Of a DNA stretch of 64,000 bases, positions 50,203 through 57,561 are shown piece by piece; the stretch's first letter is position 1, and every line of letters begins with the position of its first letter. The position numbers were made by a program, and so were the translations under genes. The notes under the pieces are model-generated. The model was not told the DNA's origin. It saw only the letters and a program-made list of their open reading frames with translations, and ran no database searches. The stretch is from Actinoallomurus sp048498315. GTDB lineage: Bacteria > Actinomycetota > Actinomycetes > Streptosporangiales > Streptosporangiaceae. The DNA lies in contig JBEHYF010000008.1 in NCBI GenBank assembly GCA_048498315.1, positions 1 to 64,000 on the forward strand, in the 5' to 3' direction.

Positions 50203-51159
50203 GTGGCACGCACCGTCGACGTCGCCGACCTGGTCGAGCGCGCCCGCAGGGGGCAGCCTCGCGCGGTCGCGCGGCTCATCTCCCTGGTCGAGAACGCCTC
50301 GCCGCAGCTCCGCCCGATCATGGCGGCGCTGAGCCCGCTGGCCGGCAGGGCGCGGATCATCGGGCTCACCGGTTCACCGGGCGTGGGCAAGTCGACGTCC
50401 ACGAGCGCGCTGGTCCGCGCCTTCCGCGCGAAGGGCCTGCGGGTCGGCGTGCTGGCGGTCGACCCGTCCTCGCCGTTCACCGGCGGGGCGTTGCTCGGCG
50501 ACCGGGTGCGGATGCAGGACCACGCCTCCGACACCGGCGTGTTCATCCGGTCGATGGCCAGCCGCGGCCACCTCGGCGGCCTGTCCTGGGCCGCCCCGCA
50601 GGCGATCCGGGTACTCGACGCCGCCGGCTGCGAGGTGATCCTCGTCGAGACGGTCGGGGTCGGCCAGGCCGAAGTCGAGATCGCCTCGCTCGCCGACTCC
50701 ACGATCGTGCTGGTGTCGCCGGGCATGGGCGACTCGATCCAGGCGGCCAAGGCCGGGATCCTGGAGATCGCGGACGTGTTCGTCGTCAACAAGGCCGACC
50801 GCGAGGGCGCCCAGCAGGTGATCCGCGACCTGCGCAACATGATCGCCCTCGCCGGCGAGCAGGGCTGGAAGCCGCCGATCGTGCCGACCGTCGCGGTCAA
50901 GGGCGAAGGCGTCGACGAGGTCGTCGAGAAGCTCGACCGGCATCTGGCCTGGATGGAAGAGACCGGCGAGCTGCGGCGACGCCGCCTGGCCCGCGCCCGC
51001 GACGAGGTCGAGGCCATCGCGGTCACCGCGCTGCGCGAACGCATGGGCGACCTGCACGGCCACCAGCGCCTCGACGTGCTCGCCGAGAAGGTGCTCGACG
51101 GCGACTGCGACCCCTACGCCGCCGCCGACGAACTCGTCGAGGGCCTCACGACCGCCTGA
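50203..51159 (+). CDS. meaB: MeaB-type GTPase chaperone of B12-dependent acyl-CoA mutases
   Basis: 318 residues; GTG start 8 bases after the thiolase stop, with GAGG before it. G3E-family P-loop GSPGVGKST (57-65), VDPSSPFTGGALLGDRVRM (switch region), ILVETVGVGQAEVEIA (Walker B) and VNKAD (base specificity). C-terminal dimerisation arm. It gates adenosylcobalamin loading and protects mutases from inactivation. Its likely client in this window is IcmA (57562); a methylmalonyl-CoA mutase, if present, lies elsewhere. Confidence 0.95.
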   Translation: MARTVDVADLVERARRGQPRAVARLISLVENASPQLRPIMAALSPLAGRARIIGLTGSPGVGKSTSTSALVRAFRAKGLRVGVLAVDPSSPFTGGALLGDRVRMQDHASDTGVFIRSMASRGHLGGLSWAAPQAIRVLDAAGCEVILVETVGVGQAEVEIASLADSTIVLVSPGMGDSIQAAKAGILEIADVFVVNKADREGAQQVIRDLRNMIALAGEQGWKPPIVPTVAVKGEGVDEVVEKLDRHLAWMEETGELRRRRLARARDEVEAIAVTALRERMGDLHGHQRLDVLAEKVLDGDCDPYAAADELVEGLTTA

Positions 51160-51217
51160 GCTCTGGGTATATGACCGACGCGATGGCGTGCCCGGCCCGG
51201 CAGCGTCGGATGACGGG

Positions 51218-52945
51218 TCACCAGGTGGCGTGCGGCGGCGTGGCGGGGTAGGCGTCTTCGGGCTCGTGGGCCGGTGCACCGGCCGGGGTACCGGTGCCGC
51301 CGGGAGGTGCGCGGTGGCCGAACTCCAGGGTCAGCATGGCGGCGCCGACGGTGGCCAGGGCGAGCCATGACGGGAACAGCACGCTGCGCGGCACGTACCG
51401 CGGCCGGAACTTGCGGTTGAACAGATACAGCGACTCCACCTTGATCAGCGGGTCGAGCAGGTGGATCAGGCGGTATTCGCCTCGCTCCAGCGGCCCGCGC
51501 TCGGCGGTGTCGAAGAGCTCGCGGAAGGCGGCGAAGTTGAGCGAGACCTCCCGCACGCCGTGCTCGCGAGCGTACTCCACGATGTCGACGATCATCCGCT
51601 CGTTGAGGCCGTTCGGCGAGCCGGCCGCGCGGCGCATGGCGTCCAGCGACAGGCGGCGGCCGGACGCGCTCGGCAGGTACCGCTGGAAGCCCACGGGCGT
51701 GCCGTCCGCGGCACGGGCGATCACGATCACCGGGGACTCGTGCCGCCCGGTGAGCAGGTCGTCGAGGTTCATCGAGAAACCGCGCTCCTCGGCACCGCCC
51801 ATGGCCTCGGTGGCCAGCGTCCGCAGCCGGGCGCGCTCGTCCTCCGGCAGGTCGCCTTCACGCAGGATCTCGGTCGTCACGCCGGCGTTGCGGGTGCGCT
51901 GTACCGCCTGGCGGACGTTGCGCATGCTGCGTCCTCGCAACCCGAACTCGCCCGGGGTCAGCAGGACCTCGTCGCCGATGCCGATCGAGCGCATCCCGTA
52001 CGGTCGCCACAGGTCCGTCAGGTCGCCGCGGGCGCCGAGCACGGCCATGCGCCAGCCGGACCGCTGCGCCAGCGCGGCGAACTCGGCGACGGCGGCGGGG
52101 TAGGAGCGCGGGTCGCCGGCCGGGTCGCCGCCGGCGACGGCGACGCCGAACAGCACGCGGTAGCCGATGACCGCGCGGCGGTCGGGGCTGAAGACGTAGG
52201 ACTTGTCGCTGCGCAGGACGAACGGTGCGAGCGTGTCGGAGCCGTCGTCATCGACCAGGCGGGCCGCCTCGGCGCGCTCCATCTCACCGCCCGCGGGCGG
52301 GGCGGGCGACGCGGCGAGCAGCGTCATCACCACGGCCAGCAGCCCGCCGCCGCCGAGGATGCCCAGGCTCGACTCGAACCAGTGCCCGGCCGAGCCGTCG
52401 AAGCGCAGCGGCCCCGACCCGGATCCGGTCAGCCCGGCGATGATCTCGCGACCGGCGTCACCGGCCGACGGGCCCGGGCTGATGTGGTTGCGCTCGGCGA
52501 CCATCACGGCCAGGCCGTACAGGATCGCCATGCCATAGGTGATCAGGCCGGTGCGCAGCGCCGTCCGCATGCGGGCGGGCCCGGCCGTGAACTCGGCGCG
52601 GTACCGGACGAACGCCGCCAGCGCGGCGAGCAGCAGCACGAGACGCCCGAACTCCCCGGTGCCGAGCGCGTCGAGCGCGGACAGCACGGTGAGCCCCACC
52701 ACGATGTAGTAGGCGACGCGGCGGCGTAGCAGCACGCCGCGGGCGGTGGCCAGCAGGATGAGGGCCAGCAGCAGCTCCTGGCCGTCGGGGAACAGCTCGC
52801 CGACGAGCAGGTGGGCCGGGCGATCGGCGACCGGATCGCCGAGGACCGGCAGCGCGACGGCCACGGCCGCGATCCCGACGGGCAGCGCCAGCGGCCATGT
52901 CGGCCGCCGGCGGAGCGCGGACGTGCCTGTCTGCACCAAGATCAC
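51218..52945 (-). CDS. DUF2156 (MprF C-terminal-like) membrane aminoacyl-lipid or GNAT-type protein
   Basis: 575 residues. About six N-terminal membrane helices (WPLALPVGIAAVAVALPVL; LLLALILLATARGVLL; YYIVVGLTVLSALDALG; and later ones) and a large cytoplasmic domain of the phosphatidylglycerol lysyltransferase C-terminal type (DUF2156): SMRNVRQAVQRTRNAG, GFSMNLDDLL, GFQRYLPSASGRRLSLDAMRR, GLNERMIVDIVEYARE, VSLNFAAFRELF and the C-terminal YLFNRKFRPRYVPR. It is shorter in its membrane part than MprF and has no fused LysRS. It may transfer an aminoacyl group from tRNA to lipid; the amino acid is unknown. Confidence 0.85.
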   Translation of the reverse strand: MILVQTGTSALRRRPTWPLALPVGIAAVAVALPVLGDPVADRPAHLLVGELFPDGQELLLALILLATARGVLLRRRVAYYIVVGLTVLSALDALGTGEFGRLVLLLAALAAFVRYRAEFTAGPARMRTALRTGLITYGMAILYGLAVMVAERNHISPGPSAGDAGREIIAGLTGSGSGPLRFDGSAGHWFESSLGILGGGGLLAVVMTLLAASPAPPAGGEMERAEAARLVDDDGSDTLAPFVLRSDKSYVFSPDRRAVIGYRVLFGVAVAGGDPAGDPRSYPAAVAEFAALAQRSGWRMAVLGARGDLTDLWRPYGMRSIGIGDEVLLTPGEFGLRGRSMRNVRQAVQRTRNAGVTTEILREGDLPEDERARLRTLATEAMGGAEERGFSMNLDDLLTGRHESPVIVIARAADGTPVGFQRYLPSASGRRLSLDAMRRAAGSPNGLNERMIVDIVEYAREHGVREVSLNFAAFRELFDTAERGPLERGEYRLIHLLDPLIKVESLYLFNRKFRPRYVPRSVLFPSWLALATVGAAMLTLEFGHRAPPGGTGTPAGAPAHEPEDAYPATPPHATW

Positions 52946-53006
52946 CCCGATGTATCACTAACGGCCCCGTTACCCGACTATTCCCTCAAAGCCGGGTATC
53001 GATGAG

Positions 53007-53037
53007 GTCACGGTGACGCGGTCGGCGTCACCGTGAC
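53007..53037 (-). terminator. Terminator-like stem that contains the DUF4230 stop codon
   Basis: GTCACGGTGACGC (53007-53019) and GCGTCACCGTGAC (53025-53037) are perfect 13-bp arms with a 5-nt loop. The stop codon (53008-53010) lies inside the left arm and the last ten codons encode the rest, so terminating structure and coding sequence are combined. Confidence 0.65.
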
Positions 53038-53703
53038 GTGCCGGAAGCCCAGACCGCGCATCAGGTTCGTGACCATCTGCTGCGTGTTCGCGTCGGCGCG
53101 CTGGGCCAGGCCGGAGGCCTGCGCGGCGTCCTGGATCTTCTGCGCGGCCAGCACGTACAGCTCCTGCTGCCGGTCCGGGTTGGAGCTGAAGAAGTCGCCG
53201 ATGCGGTCGAAAAGGCCCCTCTGCTGGGCGAAGACGTAGCTGTGCTTCGGGTCGAGGTTGGTCTTCTCCAGTTGCGCGTGCGGCAGCCGTACGGTCACCG
53301 ACGTCCGGCTCTTGTCGACCGTGACCGCGCCGTCGCCGATGTGGGAGAAATCGACGTAGGCGTCGACGCTGCCGGTGCCGACGAACAACGTCCGCTCGCC
53401 GCGGATGGCGCTCGGCAGGAACCGCGCGTCCTTCTCCAGGTCGACGATGACCTGGAAGTTCCCGGTCGCGGCCTCGTAGCGGGAGATGTTCTGGATCGAG
53501 CGCAGCACGGCCGGGCCGCTGCGATCTTTCGTCGTCTCGCCGAGCGGGTCGAGCCATCCGGGCAGCGCGTGCACCGCCTGCAGCACCGCGTAGGCCAGCG
53601 CCGCCAGCACGATCACCACAGCGATCGTGCGGACGCCCGTCCTGCGGGTTGGGCGCGTGGAGGGCGCGGAGGTCTGCGCGGCGGAGGCTTCCTGTCGCAC
53701 CAT
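53008..53703 (-). CDS. DUF4230 membrane-anchored protein
   Basis: 231 residues. A Ser/Thr/Arg-rich start, one transmembrane helix (TIAVVIVLAALAYAVLQAVHAL), then an extracytoplasmic domain of the DUF4230 type (VLRSIQNISRYEAATGNFQVIVDLEKD, TLFVGTGSVDAYVDFSHIGD, VTVRLPHAQL). Function unknown. It sits upstream of the DUF2156 gene in the same direction; the two may form one unit, with the stem at 53007 in between. Confidence 0.78.
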   Translation of the reverse strand: MVRQEASAAQTSAPSTRPTRRTGVRTIAVVIVLAALAYAVLQAVHALPGWLDPLGETTKDRSGPAVLRSIQNISRYEAATGNFQVIVDLEKDARFLPSAIRGERTLFVGTGSVDAYVDFSHIGDGAVTVDKSRTSVTVRLPHAQLEKTNLDPKHSYVFAQQRGLFDRIGDFFSSNPDRQQELYVLAAQKIQDAAQASGLAQRADANTQQMVTNLMRGLGFRHVTVTPTASP

Positions 53704-53863
53704 CGGTCCTCATCTCTGGGAGTCGGCTAACACCCGGATTTACCCCAGAAAACGGCGAGTCACCCCGCAGACCGGCCCGACGGTCACGGGACGGCCGCCC
53801 CCAGGGGTATGCCGCAGGTCAGCCCGCGGGTCACCTGGCAGGTCGGCCCATGGAGGCCGCGGG

Positions 53864-54637
53864 TCAGCCGGCCGCTTCGGCGTGCGGTGCCACCGCCGCC
53901 TGCTCCACCTCGATCAGCGACTGACCGCGCCGGTGCGCCTCGAAGGCCGCCCGCCCGCCGCGGATGCCGAACAGCCGTTTGGACACCAGCAGGTACACGA
54001 CGAGGCCGACGTTGATGACCAGCGCCGCGGTGCGGAAAACGGTGATCCGCTCGGTCAGCTCGTAGATCTCGATCGGCAGCCCGAACGAAGTGGCGATGAC
54101 CGCGAAGTACTCGCCCCAGCGCTGGAGCAGCCACAGGCCGATCCCCTCGACCAGCTCCACCACCGCGTACGCCAGCAGGCCGGCCGCGAACCAGGTGAGG
54201 GTGGTGGACTTGACCATGAAGACGTGCCGGATGGTCTCCACGATGTGGGAGTGGTCCATGTCCCAGCCGAGCTGCCCGGCCAGCGGCCTGAGCAGCGGGA
54301 TGTCCTTCTCGAACACCCGCTGGATCGAGCCGCGGTGCGCGGAGAAGCGCCAGACGCCGTACGCGGCGGCAGCGATGATCAGCGCGCGGACGAGCCGCTC
54401 CAGCGCGAAGAACCGCATGACCAGCTGGTCGCGCAGCGCCTTGCCGCGCGGCACCAGCGGGGCACGGTCGGCGGGGCCGCGCCCGTGCGGCTCGCCGTGC
54501 ACGTACGCGGCGCAGCGCAGGCAACGCCACGCATCGCCGGCGGGAGTCGCCACGTGCAGGCGATCGCGTAGTGCCGCCTCATCGGGTGCGTAGGTGATGT
54601 GCCCCTTGCGGGCGCACGCCAGCAGGCTCCAGTCCAC
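53864..54637 (-). CDS. DUF2127 membrane protein
   Basis: 257 residues. A soluble N-terminus with CLRCAAYVHGEPHG (a CxxC pair), then four hydrophobic segments of the DUF2127 family: LERLVRALIIAAAAYGVWRF, TLTWFAAGLLAYAVVELVEG, GLWLLQRWGEYFAVIATSFGLPIEIYEL and AALVINVGLVVYLLVSKRLFG. Function unknown. It is 160 bases upstream of DUF4230 on the same strand; that gap contains AGGTC-rich short repeats but no gene. Confidence 0.85.
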   Translation of the reverse strand: MDWSLLACARKGHITYAPDEAALRDRLHVATPAGDAWRCLRCAAYVHGEPHGRGPADRAPLVPRGKALRDQLVMRFFALERLVRALIIAAAAYGVWRFSAHRGSIQRVFEKDIPLLRPLAGQLGWDMDHSHIVETIRHVFMVKSTTLTWFAAGLLAYAVVELVEGIGLWLLQRWGEYFAVIATSFGLPIEIYELTERITVFRTAALVINVGLVVYLLVSKRLFGIRGGRAAFEAHRRGQSLIEVEQAAVAPHAEAAG

Positions 54638-54807
54638 GAACCCGACGATAGTGAAATCCCGGGGTCACCGCCCGCCCGGCGCCGCCGACATGATCGATTC
54701 GTGGGCTGGACGGCCCCGATCGAAGCGAGATCCGGCGGGTCCGATCGAACGGGCGGACCCGTCCGCGAGCGAGCGGACCGTGCGGTACCGCGGGGGCGTG
54801 GACCCGG

Positions 54808-56055
54808 TCAGCGCGCCAGGAAGTCGCGGGGACGCAGTGTGCAGGAGTGGTAGTGCGCGTAGTGCAGGCGGAGCCAGTGCCGGCGGCGCTGCTCGCCCCA
54901 GTGGGCGAAGGCGCGCGCGGCCGCATCGTCGAGGCGGGGCGGTTCTTCGTCGAGGAGCCAGGCGGACACGAGCGCGCTGTAGCGCGCTCCGGCGGCGTGC
55001 CGGGGGTCGCCGCAGGTGCGGGCGTCGAGCAGGCTGATCTCGATCTCCTGCGCGGCGCGGTGCTGGTACCCGGGGGACAGGTCGTGCAGGTGGATGTACA
55101 CCACACCGTGGCCGGGGTGCGGGAAGTCGTTGTCCGGCCGGTGCTCGACCCGCACGAACCGGCCCGGCGTGCCGCTCAGGCGGGTCGCCAGCGGCGTCAG
55201 CGCCGCCTCCAGCCCCGGCAGCGCCGCCCGCAGCGCCGGGTGCACGCACACGGTGAGCGGCCACTGGCGGCAGGCGTAGGTGAACGCGCGGGGCACGACG
55301 AGCGGGTTGCGCTGCTGGCCGTGCAGCCAGATCGTGGTCCCCGTCACGGTGACCGCCGCGGCCAGCGCCGGGACGGCCAGCCAGGCGTGCCGGGTCAGCG
55401 CCCACAGGTATCCGCTGACGAGGAGGGCGCCCAGCGCCAACGACCACAGCGCCTGGCCGGCCAGCAGCTCGCCGCGCAGCGCCGCGAACAGCCCGATGTG
55501 CCCGACGCCCGGCGGCGGCAGCAGCTCGGCCCAGGGCCCCTGCCGGACCGCGCCCCACAGGTACGTGGCCGCCGCGGCGGCCGGCACGGTCGGCAGGCGC
55601 GGCACGAGCCGCCCGGCCAGGTACCCGGCGATCGTGTAGTCGAGCAGAGTGACCGCGCCCGCCAGCAGGCCGATCGGCCGGGGGTGCCCGGCCTCCACGT
55701 GGATCATCGTCTTGGCCGAGATCACGGCGGCGACCAGCGTGTACGCGCACAGGGTGACGACGCCGAGCAGGAGCAGGTCGAGCAGCGGGCCCAGGGCCGG
55801 CGAGCGGGCGGCGAGGCCGCGCAGGTAGTCGAGGCGGTGCTCGCGCAGCGCGACCCACGCGGCGAACGCCGCGGAGGCGGGCCCGAGCAGGCACACCGAC
55901 GAGAACAGCGCGGCGACCGCGTCGTCCCAGTAGGCCACCCCGGGCAGCAGAGCCCGCCATGCCGCCACCGCGCCGAGGAACGCCAGCGCGGGAACGGCGA
56001 GGAACAGGGCGGTGCGGCGCGCGTCGATCCGCAGCACCCGCCCCAGGTCAGACAC
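54808..56055 (-). CDS. Membrane partner of the degenerate ABC-type ATPase
   Basis: 415 residues; the GTG at 56055 overlaps the upstream ATPase gene by 8 bases (GTGTCTGA). It has six or more membrane helices (ALFLAVPALAFLGAVAAWRA; LLLGVVTLCAYTLVAAVI; LLAGAVTLLDYTIAGYLAGRL; and later ones), then a C-terminal soluble domain with VYIHLHDLSPGYQHR and paired HWLRLHYAHYHSC. It resembles ABC-2-like permeases in arrangement. The conserved-looking His/Asp-rich C-terminal domain is not a family I know. Function unknown. Confidence 0.72.
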   Translation of the reverse strand: MSDLGRVLRIDARRTALFLAVPALAFLGAVAAWRALLPGVAYWDDAVAALFSSVCLLGPASAAFAAWVALREHRLDYLRGLAARSPALGPLLDLLLLGVVTLCAYTLVAAVISAKTMIHVEAGHPRPIGLLAGAVTLLDYTIAGYLAGRLVPRLPTVPAAAAATYLWGAVRQGPWAELLPPPGVGHIGLFAALRGELLAGQALWSLALGALLVSGYLWALTRHAWLAVPALAAAVTVTGTTIWLHGQQRNPLVVPRAFTYACRQWPLTVCVHPALRAALPGLEAALTPLATRLSGTPGRFVRVEHRPDNDFPHPGHGVVYIHLHDLSPGYQHRAAQEIEISLLDARTCGDPRHAAGARYSALVSAWLLDEEPPRLDDAAARAFAHWGEQRRRHWLRLHYAHYHSCTLRPRDFLAR

Positions 56056-56722
56056 CGGCGGGCACCCGCGCCCGTGGCCGCGGCGACCCCGGCGACTCGA
56101 CGAGGCGGCCGCGCACGGTGCTCCACCCCTGGTCGCACCAGCCGGCCAGCTCCGCCGGGTCGGGCGCGGTGAGCACGACCACCGGAGCCAGCTCGCGCAA
56201 CAGCGGAACCAGGTCGTGGCGCTCGCGCTCGTCGATGCCGCACAGGGGCTCGTCGAGGAACACGATGTCGGGCTGGTGCACGCAGGTCGCGGCAAGGCCG
56301 GCCCGAAGGCGCCAATCTCGCGGCAACATGTCCATCTCCAATTCGGCGGCGTCGATGAGACCGAATCGCTCCAGAATCAGGTCGACCGCCGGTCTGGGAG
56401 TGCATTTGTAGTAGGCGGCGTATGCCACGAAATCACGCGCCGTCAAACCGGCCGCCCAGTCGAATCGCGCGGGCAGCAGGCCGATGCGCGGGCGCACGGC
56501 GCGCCGCCCGGCGCGCCGGGTGACGTCGTGGCCCAGCAGCTCCAGGCCGCCCGTCGACGGGCGGCGCAGGGTCGCAAGCGTCTCAAGCAGCGCCGACCTG
56601 CCCGGACCGGACAGCCCGACGACGCCCGAGGCGATGTCGAACGTGGTGGGACGCAGGATCCACCGCCCCCCGCGGCGGATTCCCATCTCCCAGGCCACGA
56701 TCGAGGAAATATCCGCGATCAT
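56048..56722 (-). CDS. ABC-transporter-like ATPase with degenerate catalytic motifs
   Basis: 224 residues with the overall ABC layout, but the Walker A is GLSGPGRSALLE (Lys to Arg42). The Q-loop Gln is replaced (LLPARF, Ala85), the LSGGQ signature is LPRDWRLRAGLA (133-144) and the H-loop His is missing (LTAPDPAEL). Walker B VFLDEP (Glu158) and the D-loop-like GID are kept. It probably binds but does not efficiently hydrolyse ATP, or is regulatory. The ATG has a GGGGGG tract before it. It is co-translated with the membrane partner downstream. The AT-rich stretch near 56830 is a likely promoter. Confidence 0.78.
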   Translation of the reverse strand: MIADISSIVAWEMGIRRGGRWILRPTTFDIASGVVGLSGPGRSALLETLATLRRPSTGGLELLGHDVTRRAGRRAVRPRIGLLPARFDWAAGLTARDFVAYAAYYKCTPRPAVDLILERFGLIDAAELEMDMLPRDWRLRAGLAATCVHQPDIVFLDEPLCGIDERERHDLVPLLRELAPVVVLTAPDPAELAGWCDQGWSTVRGRLVESPGSPRPRARVPAGV

Positions 56723-56963
56723 GATTACCCCCCGAATTTGCGACGCGTGCGCAAGACAAGGCCCGATCAGCCCGGTGAACGGCGGTGCGGACGCCTCTCT
56801 TTGCCGTCGGCCGCACGCATCGACAAAGGAACTATAACTTGCCTTGGTGATGGGTGTCAGCGTTCCTTTGTGCGTCGCACGTAATGAAGGGATTGACCGG
56901 CTTTGCCGAATGACATTGTTGCCATTGATGGGGACATATGGGGCTGCGGCCGCCGTGAGGCGC

Positions 56964-56969
56964 TACGGT
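56964..56969 (+). promoter_or_regulatory. -10 element of the marR leaderless promoter
   Basis: TACGGT ends 6 bases before the GTG at 56976, without a ribosome-binding site between. The 250 bases upstream, shared with the divergent ABC gene, hold a TATAAC box (56833-56838) but no gene. Confidence 0.45.
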
Positions 56970-56975
56970 GTGCCC

Positions 56976-57482
56976 GTGGCCAAGCCGCTCAACCTGCCGT
57001 TCGATCCGATAGCCCGCGCCGGAAGCCTGTGGGAGCGCCGCTGGGGGCGCTCGCCGGCCATGCTCGCGGTCACCTCCATCATGCGCGCCCAGGCCATCCT
57101 GATCGCCGAGCTGGACGCGCTGCTCAAGCCGTACTCACTGACCTTCGCCCGGTACGAGGCGCTGGTGCTGCTGACGTTCAGCCGGGCGGGCGCGCTGCCG
57201 CTGTCGCGGATCGGCGAGCGGCTGATGGTGCACCCGACGAGCGTCACGAACACGATCGACCGCCTGGAGCGGCAGGGGTACGTGCTGCGCCGCCCGAACC
57301 CGCGCGACGGCCGTGGCGTGCTCGCGGAGATCACCGAGAGCGGCCGCAAGGTGGTCGAGGAGGCGACGCGGGACCTCATGGCCGCCGGCTTCGGCCTCGG
57401 GTGTTACGACGAGCCCGAACTGGACACCATCTTCGACGTGCTGCGCGGCCTGCGGGTCGCCGCCGGCGACTTCGAGGCCTGA
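56976..57482 (+). CDS. MarR-family transcriptional regulator
   Basis: 168 residues from the GTG at 56976 (VAKPLNLPFDPI); an earlier in-frame GTG lies at 56970, and longer versions read over sequence of different composition. Winged HTH: TFARYEALVLLTFSRAGALPLSRIGERLMVHPTSVTNTIDRLERQGYVLRRPNPRDGRGVLAEIT. It is followed after 79 bases by icmA, with a perfect 20-bp palindrome between, so it probably controls icmA, perhaps in response to an acyl-CoA or acid. The MarR-icmA pairing recalls SCO5413-SCO5415 (from memory). Confidence 0.9.
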   Translation: MAKPLNLPFDPIARAGSLWERRWGRSPAMLAVTSIMRAQAILIAELDALLKPYSLTFARYEALVLLTFSRAGALPLSRIGERLMVHPTSVTNTIDRLERQGYVLRRPNPRDGRGVLAEITESGRKVVEEATRDLMAAGFGLGCYDEPELDTIFDVLRGLRVAAGDFEA

Positions 57483-57522
57483 CCGAGAACGCCCTCCGCG
57501 CCCAGGGCTGGTTCCCGGCGAG

Positions 57523-57542
57523 ATACTAGGACATCCTAGTAT
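57523..57542. promoter_or_regulatory. Perfect palindromic operator in front of icmA
   Basis: ATACTAGGACATCCTAGTAT: 9-bp arms around a CA centre, AT-rich in a very GC-rich context, ending 19 bases before the icmA ATG, where it would overlap the promoter or initial transcribed region. It is the expected size and symmetry for a MarR or TetR dimer. Confidence 0.8.
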
Positions 57543-57561
57543 TTAGAACGGAGGTGCGCTC

